Source: JBBQCW01 sp038319025
GTDB taxonomy: Bacteria > Actinomycetota > Thermoleophilia > Solirubrobacterales > Solirubrobacteraceae
Assembly (NCBI GenBank): GCA_038319025.1
Contig: JBBQCW010000006.1
Location: forward strand, 62,001 to 126,000
Length of the DNA stretch: 64,000 nt
Reading direction: 5' to 3'
In this document: positions 32,998 through 41,600 of the stretch, one piece after another
Position numbering within the stretch: position 1 is the stretch's first letter
Layout: every line of letters starts with the position of its first letter
Translations under genes and position numbers: made by a program
The notes under the pieces: generated by a model
Seen by the model: the letters and a program-made list of their open reading frames with translations, nothing else
Database searches by the model: none
What the model was told of the DNA's origin: nothing

Positions 32998-34140
32998 TCA
33001 GGATACGTCGCCCTCGGCCGGTCCGTCGCGCCGGGGCTTGGGGTCATCCCACCCGTGGTCCCCGTCGTGCTCGTCCAGATCCCATCCGCCGCCGACCGTG
33101 ACTAGGGCCTCATCGCCCGAGCCGCGAGGATCGTCGGGCTCGTCGTCGGGCTCAAGCGCGTCCTCGTCGTCGTCGTCTTCACCTTCGATCACCTTGCTGC
33201 GACCGAAGATACGGGCCAGGATGATGCTCAACTCGTACAGGAAGATCAACGGCACCATGGAGATGAGCATCGTCACAGGATCCGTCCCGGGCAGCAGCAT
33301 CGCGACCACCGCAATCGCCAGCAGCGCGTAGCGCCGGTTCTTGGCCAATTGTTGCGGCGTGACCAGGCCGATCTTCACGGCCGCCAGAATCGCGACGGGC
33401 ATCTGGAAGAGCACGCCGAGACTTATGAGGGCCAGCACCGCGAACTTGTAGTAGTCAGAGGCTTGAACGAGGACGTTGAACGAGTTCGAGTTGAAGTTCT
33501 GCAGGAACTGCACGGCCGGCGGGAGGACAATGAAGTACCCGAAAACCACCCCCGCGATGAACAACACCGGCACCATGGCCATCAGCGGCAGCGCGACCTT
33601 GCGTTCGTTCGGCGTGAAGGCGGGCAGGATGAACCCGTACAGCTCGTAGAGCAGGAACGGAAGTGAGAACAGCAGGGCGAAGTACAGCGACACCGTCAGC
33701 GTGGTGGAGAACGGCTCTCCGACGCGCAGCGTCACCGGTTTGTTGCCCTGTGTCGTCTTCGGGATGGTCGCGATCACCTGCCGCAGCTGCGCGGCCTCGG
33801 CCACCAGCAACGCGTGCGTGGAGGCCGGCAGCTTGGACGACGGCAAGTTGAGCGTCTGGGTCAGCCGCAGCGTCGCCGTCGCCGTGTCGAGCAGCGCCTT
33901 ACGGTTTCGATCGATCTGGCCCGGAAGGCCGTTGCCCTTTTTGATCGACGTCTGCGTGGCCTGCGTCAGCGGCTTGTTGAGAATGTGCAGCAGCGCGTTG
34001 TTCTGCCACAGGCAGACCGTGAACACGACGGCGAGCACGCCCGCACACAGGATCAGCCGCGAGCGCAGCTCGTCGAGATGCTCGACGAGCGTAAGGCGAT
34101 CCTGGTGCGCGATTCCGCGAACCGCGGCCGTGGCGGACAT
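32998..34140 (-). CDS. tatC: Twin-arginine translocase subunit TatC, with enlarged first external loop
   Basis: A 380-residue TatC, versus about 250 in E. coli. The opening LTLVEHLDELRSRLI is the signal-peptide-binding start; the core GEPFSTTLTVSLYFALLFSLPF, FTPNERK and LPGTDPVTMLISMVPLIFLYE is well conserved, giving six membrane segments. Between the first segment (about 29-45) and GEPF (141) lies a helical, Ala/Thr/Leu-rich insertion of roughly 75 residues. A long acidic, disordered tail follows residue 320. It receives Tat precursors such as the Rieske and ferritin-like proteins in this window. Confidence 0.95.
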   Translation of the reverse strand: MSATAAVRGIAHQDRLTLVEHLDELRSRLILCAGVLAVVFTVCLWQNNALLHILNKPLTQATQTSIKKGNGLPGQIDRNRKALLDTATATLRLTQTLNLPSSKLPASTHALLVAEAAQLRQVIATIPKTTQGNKPVTLRVGEPFSTTLTVSLYFALLFSLPFLLYELYGFILPAFTPNERKVALPLMAMVPVLFIAGVVFGYFIVLPPAVQFLQNFNSNSFNVLVQASDYYKFAVLALISLGVLFQMPVAILAAVKIGLVTPQQLAKNRRYALLAIAVVAMLLPGTDPVTMLISMVPLIFLYELSIILARIFGRSKVIEGEDDDDEDALEPDDEPDDPRGSGDEALVTVGGGWDLDEHDGDHGWDDPKPRRDGPAEGDVS

Positions 34141-34161
34141 GTCGCTGCGTTCTCCCGGAGA

Positions 34162-34449
34162 TCAGGCGCTGGGCGCGGAGCCCTGCGGCGTGTCGTGGGT
34201 CGTGGAAGAAGCGACGGGCGTGGGAGCGGGTGTCGCCACCGGAGCGGGGACGACGGGCTCGACCGCAGCGGCTTGCGTGAGCTCGGCTTTCTTGGCCTCG
34301 TCCTCCTTGTCCTCCCCGGTGATGCTCTCCTTGAACTCCCGCATCCCGGTGCCCACGGACTTGCCGAGGCCGGGCAGGCGCTTAGGCCCGAAGATGATCA
34401 GGACGATCAACAGCACGATTCCGATTTCAAGAGGTCCGATGTTGCCCAT
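34162..34449 (-). CDS. tatA: Twin-arginine translocase subunit TatA
   Basis: A 95-residue pore-forming component. Start MGNIGPLEIGIVLLIVLIIF is chosen over an in-frame start at 34515, which would add a nonconserved stretch. After the membrane helix come the hinge FGPKRLPGLGKSVG and the amphipathic helix TGMREFKESITGE, then a Pro/Ala/Thr-rich tail. It lies 21 bases before tatC in the same direction. No tatB is nearby, as is usual for minimal TatAC systems. Confidence 0.95.
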   Translation of the reverse strand: MGNIGPLEIGIVLLIVLIIFGPKRLPGLGKSVGTGMREFKESITGEDKEDEAKKAELTQAAAVEPVVPAPVATPAPTPVASSTTHDTPQGSAPSA

Positions 34450-34547
34450 GCGAATTCCGAGTCCTTGCGTCGATGTACTAACCAGGGTAGCGTGGCATCC
34501 GAGCTCGCGGATCACTTTTGCCTGCAGAAACGGTGGCGGTGCGGCTG

Positions 34548-35522
34548 CTACGAGTAGCGCGCGACGACGCCATTGGCGACTACCTCAAGCGCGAAGTGCT
34601 GCTGATCAGCCAAGCCTGCGGGAAGCCCGGCCTTTGCCTCGTCGACCATCGCCAGCGCACGGGCCCGTGCTTCCTCCAAAGCACCGGTGGCAGCTATCCG
34701 GTCGCAGATCTCCTCGGCTGCCTGCGGGGAATCGATCGTGCGTGGATCGAGCCCGGCCAGTTCAGCGTCGTGCTCGCGGGCGAGGATGAACGGCAGCGTC
34801 ACCGTCCCGTCCAGTAGATCGGTGCCCCGATGTTTGCCGGTGCGCTCCGCCGGCCCCGACACGTCGAGCACGTCGTCGAGGAGTTGGAAGGCAAGGCCGA
34901 TCCGCGCGCCGAACTCCCCGAGCTCATCGTGCGGGCCGCCGGTCTGCAGTGCCCCGAGCACGCAGGCACCTCCGAACAACCGGGCGGTCTTGAGATCGCA
35001 GCGTTCCAGATACCGCTCCAGGGTCACGGCGGTGTTCCACGCATCGGCCCGCTGGAGCAACTCGCCCTGGGCCAAAGCGCTGCCCGCCAGCGACAACACC
35101 TCAATCTGATCCGGGCGACCGTTACGGGCCAACTCGGAGAACGCCCGCGCGAACAGAAGATCGCCGGTACAGAGCGCGGCGCCTCGGCCGGCGGTGGCAA
35201 ACACCGTCGGCTGACCGCGGCGCAGTGCTGCCACATCCAGCACGTCGTCGTGTACGAGCGTGGCCGAATGGACCAGCTCAACAGCCGCTGCGGCGCGGAC
35301 CAACGGGGCGCTGTCAAGAGGCGGATCCCCCGCGGCCAGCAGCACGAGGAGTGGCCGCAGGCGCTTGCCGCCGGCGGCGATCGTCGAAGAGGCATGCGCC
35401 GTGAGTACCGGCCCGGCATCGCCGGACAGCGCGATCAGGCGCTGCTCCACCTCGTCCAAGAGCACCGGCAGATGCTCGCCCCCGGCGTGGATCACGTCGG
35501 TGACGGCGGGCTCGGGGGTCAC
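34548..35522 (-). CDS. Long-chain (all-trans) polyprenyl diphosphate synthase
   Basis: A 324-residue prenyltransferase that chains isopentenyl units for the menaquinone tail. The first Asp-rich motif is HDDVLDVAALRRGQPT and the second LLDDVLDVSG; GGKRLRPLLVLLAAG and GDLLFARAFSELAR are also typical. GTG start overlaps the methyltransferase stop (GTGA), so it is co-translated with menG/ubiE, supporting a quinone role. Chain length cannot be deduced. Confidence 0.92.
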   Translation of the reverse strand: MTPEPAVTDVIHAGGEHLPVLLDEVEQRLIALSGDAGPVLTAHASSTIAAGGKRLRPLLVLLAAGDPPLDSAPLVRAAAAVELVHSATLVHDDVLDVAALRRGQPTVFATAGRGAALCTGDLLFARAFSELARNGRPDQIEVLSLAGSALAQGELLQRADAWNTAVTLERYLERCDLKTARLFGGACVLGALQTGGPHDELGEFGARIGLAFQLLDDVLDVSGPAERTGKHRGTDLLDGTVTLPFILAREHDAELAGLDPRTIDSPQAAEEICDRIAATGALEEARARALAMVDEAKAGLPAGLADQQHFALEVVANGVVARYS

Positions 35523-36250
35523 TCCGCGGGCTGAGCGGGGTCGGTGAACGGCTTCTCCCCCACATGAATCGCGATAATGCCGCCGGCCGTCAGGACGTAT
35601 CGAATGTGCTCAAGCCCGCAGCGATCCATGATGGCCGCCAGCTCGTGGGCGCCCGGGAACCGCTTCACGGAGTTCGGAAGGTAGGTGTACGCGTCCGCGT
35701 CGCCCGCGGCACGCCCGAGCTTGGGCACGATGCTGTCGAACCAGACGCGGAAGAACGTGGAGAGCGGCGGCTTCGTCGGCGTCGTGATCTCGAGGATGAC
35801 CACGCGGCCACCGGGCCGCACGACGCGAGTCATCTCGCGAATGCCGGCCTGAAGGTCGGAAAAGTTCCGTGCGCCGAACCCGACGGTGGCCGCATCGAAC
35901 CGATCGGTCTCATAGGGCAGATCCAGCGCGTTGCCGAACTCGAAGGGGATGCCGGGCTCCTTCACGCGGGCCAGCGCCAGCATCCGCTCGGAGAAATCCG
36001 ACCCGACAACCTCACCGCCCGGCATCACCCGCGAGCGCAGTTCGACGGCCAAGTCGCCGGTGCCGGTGGCGACGTCGAGCACGCGCGAGCCTGGGCCGAC
36101 GGAGGCCAGGTCGGCCGCGCGTCGGCGCCACTGGTGATGCAAACCGGCCGTCATCACCGAGTTGAGGCGATCGTAGGAACCCGCGATGCGATCGAACATC
36201 GCCTGGACCTGCGGCTCCTCCAGGGTGCCCTCGCGGACGCCTGCGCTCAT
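35519..36250 (-). CDS. menG: Demethylmenaquinone C-methyltransferase
   Basis: A 243-residue SAM-dependent methyltransferase of the UbiE/MenG family, the last step of menaquinone synthesis. Signatures: MFDRIAGSYDRLNSVMTAGL, RRRAADLASVGPGSRVLDVA, TGTGDLAVEL, DFSERMLALAR, and YDRF-type block FDAATVGFGARNFSDLQAGI, RVVRPGGRVVILE. Length normal. It sits between the bc-complex genes and the polyprenyl synthase, 12 bases after qcrC. Confidence 0.94.
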   Translation of the reverse strand: MSAGVREGTLEEPQVQAMFDRIAGSYDRLNSVMTAGLHHQWRRRAADLASVGPGSRVLDVATGTGDLAVELRSRVMPGGEVVGSDFSERMLALARVKEPGIPFEFGNALDLPYETDRFDAATVGFGARNFSDLQAGIREMTRVVRPGGRVVILEITTPTKPPLSTFFRVWFDSIVPKLGRAAGDADAYTYLPNSVKRFPGAHELAAIMDRCGLEHIRYVLTAGGIIAIHVGEKPFTDPAQPAE

Positions 36251-36262
36251 GGCCGGGACTCC

Positions 36263-36997
36263 CTACTGGAGCTGCGACAGGAAGAGGACGAGGTCCTGGA
36301 ACTGCTTGGGCGGCAGGTTCTTGAACGACGGCATCGGCGATGTCGGGTTGATCAGCGTGCGCGCAATCGCCTGCTTGGGCAGCGTTGACCCGATCGCGGT
36401 CAGTTCAGGACCGGGGCCGTCGTTGCCGTTCTCACCGATCTTGTGGCAGGCGGTGCAGCCGGATTGGACGACGACCTGTCGCCCTGCTTCGTAGGAGGCC
36501 AGGACCGCAGGACCCTGGGCGACCACACGGGCGGGAGTGGGCATGTCGATCTGCGTCGGCGACCCGGCCGATGCGCCCAGGTACGTGAGGAACGCCATTG
36601 CGCAGATGGTGAAGATGCCGGCCAGCGTGGCGATCGGCCGCCGCTCAGGGCGCCGCTCAGCGCCGCGATCGTAGAACGGCAGTAGGAACAGCAGGATCAT
36701 GGCGATCGTCGGCACGCCGATGGTGGCCAGCGGCACCAGCTGCGGCGGCTTGATGATCCGCAGCACCTCGAAGAGGAAGAAGAAGTACCACTCAGGACGC
36801 GGTGAGTAGGTGGTGGTCGTCGGGTCGGCCTTTGGCCCCAACTCGGCCCCTAGGAGCAGCGACATCAGGATGATGACCAGCATCACCACGCACGCCATCG
36901 CGGAGTCCTTGGCCACTGCGTACGGGAAGAACGGCTTGCCCTTGGCCTTCAGCTGGGAGTACCCGCGGAGGTACTCCTCCTTCTCTTGGCGGTTCAT
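36263..36997 (-). CDS. qcrC: Menaquinol:cytochrome c reductase, cytochrome b C-terminal part fused to cytochrome c
   Basis: A 244-residue fusion like Bacillus QcrC. Residues about 30-110 match subunit IV (three membrane segments with the quinol-site motif PEWYF at 68-72); a further membrane segment (about 122-142) anchors a cytochrome c domain with haem site CTACH (181-185) and probable axial Met222 in PMPSF. It passes electrons from the quinol site to c-type acceptors. Stands 55 bases downstream of qcrB. Confidence 0.93.
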   Translation of the reverse strand: MNRQEKEEYLRGYSQLKAKGKPFFPYAVAKDSAMACVVMLVIILMSLLLGAELGPKADPTTTTYSPRPEWYFFFLFEVLRIIKPPQLVPLATIGVPTIAMILLFLLPFYDRGAERRPERRPIATLAGIFTICAMAFLTYLGASAGSPTQIDMPTPARVVAQGPAVLASYEAGRQVVVQSGCTACHKIGENGNDGPGPELTAIGSTLPKQAIARTLINPTSPMPSFKNLPPKQFQDLVLFLSQLQ

Positions 36998-37052
36998 CGC
37001 GAGCGACCACCTTCCGGCTCGACATCAGCGACGGTCGAGAAATGGCGCACAG

Positions 37053-37862
37053 TCACGCGACTTCCCCGCGCAGGGCGTCGTCTTCCTGGGGCTTGATCCA
37101 GGGCGGTGCTGTGGTGCCCAGCTTGGCGACGAGGTACAGGTGGGCGCCGATCAGGCCGGCGATCACGCCAGGCAACAGCAGCATGTGGATCGCGTAGAAC
37201 CGGGAGAGCGTCGTGGCTCCGAAGAACGGACCGGCGCGCAGGAAGTCCGACAGGTACGGGCCGACGAACGGGCCGGTGCCGTTGATGTTCACGCCGACGA
37301 TCGTGGCCCAGTAGGACCGCTGATCGAACGGCAGCAGATAGCCCGTGAAGGACATCGCCATCGTGAGGATGAGCAGCGCCACACCGATGATCCAGTTGAG
37401 CTCACGCGGGTACTTGTACGCGCCGAAGAAGAATGTTCTCGCCATGTGGGTGAAGACGAGGATCACCATCACCGACGAGCCCCACTTGTGCATGCCGTGT
37501 ACGAACTCGCCGAGGAATGCCTCGTTGTTGATGTACCGCACCGACTCGTAGGCCTGCGTGACCGACGGGTTGTAATACATCGCCAGAAATACGCCGGTGA
37601 CCGCCTGGGAGAGGAAGGCGAACATCGTGGCCGAACCCAGGGTGTAGAACCAGTTGGTGCCCTTGGGCACCTTGCGGAACATCATCCACCGCGCGCCGCC
37701 CGACAGCGACGTGCGCTCGTCGATCCAGCCGATGGCGTGCGTGGCGCCCTCGACCGCGGCTTCGGTGGGCGATGGCGCCGGGTTCTTGCTGCCGGCCCGC
37801 CTGGGCACGGGGTTCATCGCGTTGGGAACCGGTGGCGTGGGAAGTTTGGGGAGCTTGGGCAT
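37053..37862 (-). CDS. qcrB: Menaquinol:cytochrome c reductase, cytochrome b6-type subunit
   Basis: A 269-residue split cytochrome b. Four membrane helices carry two bis-His haems: His125 and His139 (HKWGSSVMVILVFTHM) and His226 and His241 (HMLLLPGVIAGLIGAH), plus the quinone-site pattern GYLLPFDQRSYWATIV. Residues 1-50 are a Pro-rich N-terminal extension. Together with the fused qcrC it makes the b6f-like menaquinol oxidase core. Nine bases separate its start from the Rieske gene end. Confidence 0.95.
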   Translation of the reverse strand: MPKLPKLPTPPVPNAMNPVPRRAGSKNPAPSPTEAAVEGATHAIGWIDERTSLSGGARWMMFRKVPKGTNWFYTLGSATMFAFLSQAVTGVFLAMYYNPSVTQAYESVRYINNEAFLGEFVHGMHKWGSSVMVILVFTHMARTFFFGAYKYPRELNWIIGVALLILTMAMSFTGYLLPFDQRSYWATIVGVNINGTGPFVGPYLSDFLRAGPFFGATTLSRFYAIHMLLLPGVIAGLIGAHLYLVAKLGTTAPPWIKPQEDDALRGEVA

Positions 37863-37871
37863 GGCGATCAG

Positions 37872-38564
37872 CTAGTTCTGGTTCGGCGCGGCCGACTGCT
37901 CGCGACCGTTACGAATGGAGGGTCGGGATGGGTACAGGTACTGACCGATACCGTCGAGCGGCTCGCCGGGATCACGGGGCGAGAACGACTCGAGCTTGGA
38001 GTTGACCGAGTACTTGGCGCCGATCTGCACGCGACCGGCGACGACGCGCGTGTAGTACCGATCCAGCGGGCGGACGGGCGGGCCACCGTTGACCTTGCCC
38101 TGAATGTCGTACACGCCGCCGTGACACGGGCAGATGAACCGCTGCGCGGCGGGGACGAAGTTGACCGGGCAGCCCAGATGCATGCACGACGAGGAGATGG
38201 CCACGTACGCATCCTGGACCTGGGCCTTGGGCGAGTCGATGGCGGGGTTGCGCTTGCGCACGTACGCGGTGCCGCGACCGGCCTCGCCGATGCCGCTTGA
38301 CACCTGGATCGTCTTGGGTGTGTACGTGAGGTTGCTGAACTCATCCTCGGAGCCGATGTCCTGCCACGGCTCCTTGACCTGATCGAAGAGCGGGCCGACC
38401 GCGAAACCGACGGCCGGAAGCAGGAACGCGCTCGCAGCAACGGCGCCGGCCACGTGCGCAGTACCGGTCATGAAGCGCCGCCGCGTCACCGTCTCGCCTT
38501 CGAAGGCGCCGGGGATCTGGCGGTCGAGCGTGTACTTCGACTTTGTCTGATGTTTATCGGGCAA
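37872..38564 (-). CDS. qcrA: Rieske [2Fe-2S] subunit of the menaquinol:cytochrome c reductase, Tat substrate
   Basis: About 230 residues. A twin-arginine signal-anchor TRRRFMTGTAHVAGAVAASA leads into a membrane segment; the cluster-binding boxes are CMHLGC and CPCHG, with the first Cys and His of each as ligands and the remaining Cys pair forming a disulphide. TTG 38564 is preferred since AGGAG lies 6 bases before it; TTG 38579 gives 5 more residues. First gene of qcrA-qcrB-qcrC. Needs the Tat pathway encoded downstream. Confidence 0.93.
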   Translation of the reverse strand: MPDKHQTKSKYTLDRQIPGAFEGETVTRRRFMTGTAHVAGAVAASAFLLPAVGFAVGPLFDQVKEPWQDIGSEDEFSNLTYTPKTIQVSSGIGEAGRGTAYVRKRNPAIDSPKAQVQDAYVAISSSCMHLGCPVNFVPAAQRFICPCHGGVYDIQGKVNGGPPVRPLDRYYTRVVAGRVQIGAKYSVNSKLESFSPRDPGEPLDGIGQYLYPSRPSIRNGREQSAAPNQN

Positions 38565-38660
38565 GGCGGACTCCTGCAACGGGTGGTGTCGCGGCGCTGA
38601 ACACTATCGCTCAGCCGCTCGCGTCCGTCGACACATGATGACGGTTCGACGGGCGTTTCT

Positions 38661-39212
38661 TCAGCGCAACTGCGCCATCTCGCCTACAAGCTGGCGCGCC
38701 GCACTGCGCAACTGGCGTGCACCGTCCGGTGCACCTGCCCGTGAAGCCGCCCGCGCAGACCTCAAGTCGTCGTCGTCGCCCCACCCCACACGGGCCACCC
38801 CGGCGTCCCAGACGGCCTCGGCGAGGTCCTCGTCCGCCGCCGCCTGCGCCCTCGCACCATCGGCGATCACGTCGGCCAGCGCGGTGATCGCGGCCAGATC
38901 ACCCAAGGAGGCCAGGCGCGCCAGTCCGAGCGCGTACAGCCGGTCGCCGGCCAGCAGGGCCAGATCCTCATCGTCGGTGCTCACCAGCCGCGGCATGCCG
39001 TAGTGCAGCAGGTAGCCCTCACGGATCGCCTCCACCACGAAGGCGTATTCGGCCGGATCGGCCGCGGCTCGCGGCGCGGTGGCCAGGAGGACGCCGAGGT
39101 GATCGCTGTCGGCGGCGGGCGCCTCGGCCAGAAGCGCTTCGGCCACCAGGCCACCCTCGGCGGACAGCGCGGCCCGCACGGCTTCCAGCGGCTTTATCAG
39201 CGCGCCGCTCAT
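38661..39212 (-). CDS. Unknown helical protein, remotely prenyl-synthase-like
   Basis: A 183-residue all-helical protein coupled to hemL by an ATGA overlap (start 39212). The stretch VSTDDEDLALLAGDRLYALG followed by LARLASLGD resembles the LLAGDxLxARxxxxLA helix of polyprenyl synthases, but the DDxxD metal sites are not complete and the protein is half length. No catalytic claim is made. The upstream in-frame start at 39353 lies inside hemL and is not used. Confidence 0.65.
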   Translation of the reverse strand: MSGALIKPLEAVRAALSAEGGLVAEALLAEAPAADSDHLGVLLATAPRAAADPAEYAFVVEAIREGYLLHYGMPRLVSTDDEDLALLAGDRLYALGLARLASLGDLAAITALADVIADGARAQAAADEDLAEAVWDAGVARVGWGDDDDLRSARAASRAGAPDGARQLRSAARQLVGEMAQLR

Positions 39213-40495
39213 CGGCGCATCTGGGCGAATGCGGCGGCGGCCATATCGCCGGTGTACGCGATCTGCTCGGGCGTGTGGGCGAGAGACGGGAACCAGGCTT
39301 CGAACTGCGATGGCGGCGGGTAGACCCCGCGCGCCAGCAGGCCTCGACACCACGCGCCGTAGGCCTCGGCGTCACACGCTTGCGCCCCGGCGTAGTCGGT
39401 GACGGGCTCCTCGCTGAAGAACACGGTGACCAGGCCCGGGACGGTCTGCACCTGCACCGGATACGAGCCCGCCGCGTCGCGCAAGGTCTGAGCCAGGGCG
39501 TCGGTGGTGGCCGCGATGCGCGGATAAGCCGTGTCGTCCAGGAGGGCGAGCGTCTGCAGGCCGGCCGCGACCGCCAGCGGGTTCCCGCTTAACGTGCCCC
39601 CTTGGTAGACGTCACCCGACGGGGCGATCATTTCCATCAGCGAACGGGGGCCGCCGAAAGCGGCGGCGGGCAACCCGCCGCCGATGATCTTGCCCATGGC
39701 CGTCAGGTCAGGCAACACGCCGGTCAGATCCTGCGCCCCACCGCGAGCGACCCGAAACCCGGTGATCACCTCGTCGAAGACGAGCAGAGCACCGGACTCT
39801 GTCGCCTGCTCACGCAGAAGTTCGAGGAAGCCTTCGGTCGGCGGGACGACGCCCATGTTGCCCGGGTACGGCTCCACGAGGATGGCGGCGAAGTCGTGCT
39901 CGGCGACGGCCGCGCGAACAGCGGCCTCGTCGTTCCAGCCGACGATGATGGTTGCGGCGGTGGCGGCCGCCGGCACCCCAGGGCTGGACGGAATGCCCTG
40001 CGTGGCCAAACCGGATCCGGCTTGCGCCAGCAGCCCGTCGAGGTGGCCGTGGTAGGCGCCGGCGAACTTCAGGAGCTTCTCCCTGCCGGTCACTGCGCGG
40101 GCCAGGCGAATGGCGCTCATCGCCGCCTCGGTGCCCGAGGACGTCATCCGCAGCATCTCCACCGACGGCATCCGGGCGGACACCTCTTCGGCCAAAGCCA
40201 CCTCGCCGGCCGTCGGGGCGCCGAACGTGGTCCCCTTCGCTGCCGCAGCGGTGATCGCCTCCAGGATCGCCGGGTGTGCGTGGCCGTGAATCAACGGTCC
40301 CCAGGAACACACCCAGTCGACGTACCGGTTGCCGTCCACGTCGAACAGTTCCGCGCCGGAGGCACGTTCGATGAACAGAGGGTCCCGCCCGATTGCGCGC
40401 ATAGCGCGCACCGGAGAGTTCACCCCGCCGGGCAGTACACCCAGCGCACGGCGGTACAGATCCTGCGAACGGGCGTCGCGAAGGGAGACACTCAT
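39209..40495 (-). CDS. hemL: Glutamate-1-semialdehyde 2,1-aminomutase
   Basis: A 428-residue PLP enzyme that makes 5-aminolevulinate from glutamate-1-semialdehyde in the C5 haem pathway. Motifs: LPGGVNSPVRAM, GNRYVDWVCSWGPLIHGHAHP, SSGTEAAMSAIRLARAVTGR, LLVFDEVITGF and the PLP lysine in TAMGKIIGGGLP. ATG 40495 (MSVSLRDARSQDLYRRA) is used; an in-frame extension to 40894 crosses the preceding gene. Third in the hemB - siroheme-decarboxylase-like - hemL run. Confidence 0.96.
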   Translation of the reverse strand: MSVSLRDARSQDLYRRALGVLPGGVNSPVRAMRAIGRDPLFIERASGAELFDVDGNRYVDWVCSWGPLIHGHAHPAILEAITAAAAKGTTFGAPTAGEVALAEEVSARMPSVEMLRMTSSGTEAAMSAIRLARAVTGREKLLKFAGAYHGHLDGLLAQAGSGLATQGIPSSPGVPAAATAATIIVGWNDEAAVRAAVAEHDFAAILVEPYPGNMGVVPPTEGFLELLREQATESGALLVFDEVITGFRVARGGAQDLTGVLPDLTAMGKIIGGGLPAAAFGGPRSLMEMIAPSGDVYQGGTLSGNPLAVAAGLQTLALLDDTAYPRIAATTDALAQTLRDAAGSYPVQVQTVPGLVTVFFSEEPVTDYAGAQACDAEAYGAWCRGLLARGVYPPPSQFEAWFPSLAHTPEQIAYTGDMAAAAFAQMRR

Positions 40496-40511
40496 GGGGA
40501 TGACCGGCGGG

Positions 40512-41600
40512 TCAAGCGCCCGCGTACTCCCGCTCCCAGTTGCGGAAGTCGTCGGTGAAGTACATGAGGCGGATCTTCTTGAACTCGGTCGAGGAGTACA
40601 GCGTCGCGCGGCCTTCGATCCCCGTGTCGACGGCGATCTGGTCGAGGATCGCGTCGCACTCCTCCTTGGAGCGACCGTGGGCCATCGTGAACACCGAGTA
40701 GGACCAGTCCTCGTAGGTCGGGCGCTGGTAACAGTGGCTGATGCCACGGTAGGCGGCCATCTTGGGGCCGAGGTCTGCGATCTGCTCCTCGGGCACCTCC
40801 CAGACACCCATTCCGTTGGCCGAGAAACCGGCACGGCGGTGGTAAAGGATCGCGGCGACACGGCGCAGGATGCCGCGCTCACGCATGCCCTCAAGGTGCG
40901 TCAGCAGATCGGGGACGCTCATCCCCAGTTCGGCGGCCGCGTCGACGTACGGCTCAGGCACCACGGGCAGGTCACCCTGCGTGGCGCGGATCACGGCGCG
41001 ATCAGTGTCGTCGTAGTCCACACGGGACAGGTCGACCGGCTCCTCGGCGACGCCCTGGGTGGACAACGACTTGGTGTCGCCCTCCATCTCCAGATCCATA
41101 CGGATCTTGAACAGCTTCAACGTGGGGAGCTGGCGGATCGACTCAGCGCCGGTGAGGTCCTGCAGAATGTTCAGCGTCCCCTGGAGGCCGAGCTTGGAAT
41201 CTTCCTCGACGGCCAGGGTGAACCACATGTTGAAGTCGTGGTTGCGCAGGTAGTTGTGGCTGACCCCCGGGTGGGAGTTGATGATCTTGCCCGCCCGCCA
41301 GGGGTGCTCGGGATCGACCTTGGCCGCCACCAGCATCGAGCCGTACCCGAGCGCCCGTGTGTCGTAGATCGGCGTGACCTGGCGGATGATGCGGTCCTTC
41401 AGCAGCCGCTGGATCCGCGTGAGCAACTCCTCCTCGGTGATCTGCGCCTGCTCGGCCACCGCGGCGTAGGGACGCTCGGCGATCGGGAACGAGCCCTGCA
41501 TGAGATTGAGGATCGACCGGTCGATGTCGTCCAACGGCACGGCGGACCCACCCACGCGGCTGCGGACCTTTGATCCTTCGGTGCTATCTACTGAAGCCAT
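40512..41600 (-). CDS. Fused AhbA/AhbB-like siroheme decarboxylase (Lrp/AsnC-type fold)
   Basis: A 362-residue protein made of two homologous halves, each with an AsnC/Lrp-type winged helix plus an alpha/beta ligand-binding domain. The first half (about 24-185) has PGVSHNYLRNHDFNMWFTLA at 111-130; the second (about 194-362) has GISHCYQRPTYEDWSYSVFT at 286-305 then MAHGRS. These are the patterns of the AhbA/AhbB and NirD/L/G/H family, which removes two carboxyl groups of siroheme. Being between hemB and hemL supports tetrapyrrole chemistry rather than gene regulation, though annotated relatives are often called AsnC regulators. Confidence 0.82.
   Translation of the reverse strand: MASVDSTEGSKVRSRVGGSAVPLDDIDRSILNLMQGSFPIAERPYAAVAEQAQITEEELLTRIQRLLKDRIIRQVTPIYDTRALGYGSMLVAAKVDPEHPWRAGKIINSHPGVSHNYLRNHDFNMWFTLAVEEDSKLGLQGTLNILQDLTGAESIRQLPTLKLFKIRMDLEMEGDTKSLSTQGVAEEPVDLSRVDYDDTDRAVIRATQGDLPVVPEPYVDAAAELGMSVPDLLTHLEGMRERGILRRVAAILYHRRAGFSANGMGVWEVPEEQIADLGPKMAAYRGISHCYQRPTYEDWSYSVFTMAHGRSKEECDAILDQIAVDTGIEGRATLYSSTEFKKIRLMYFTDDFRNWEREYAGA

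Noticed and set aside
36810..38300. A 496-codon plus-strand frame over qcrA-qcrC
   Set aside because: Spans three well-supported minus-strand genes; no domain.
40512..41600. Ordinary Lrp/AsnC amino-acid regulator
   Set aside because: Two fused halves with HNYLR and CYQRP...DWSY patterns and hem neighbours fit the siroheme-decarboxylase family better, though regulation is not excluded.
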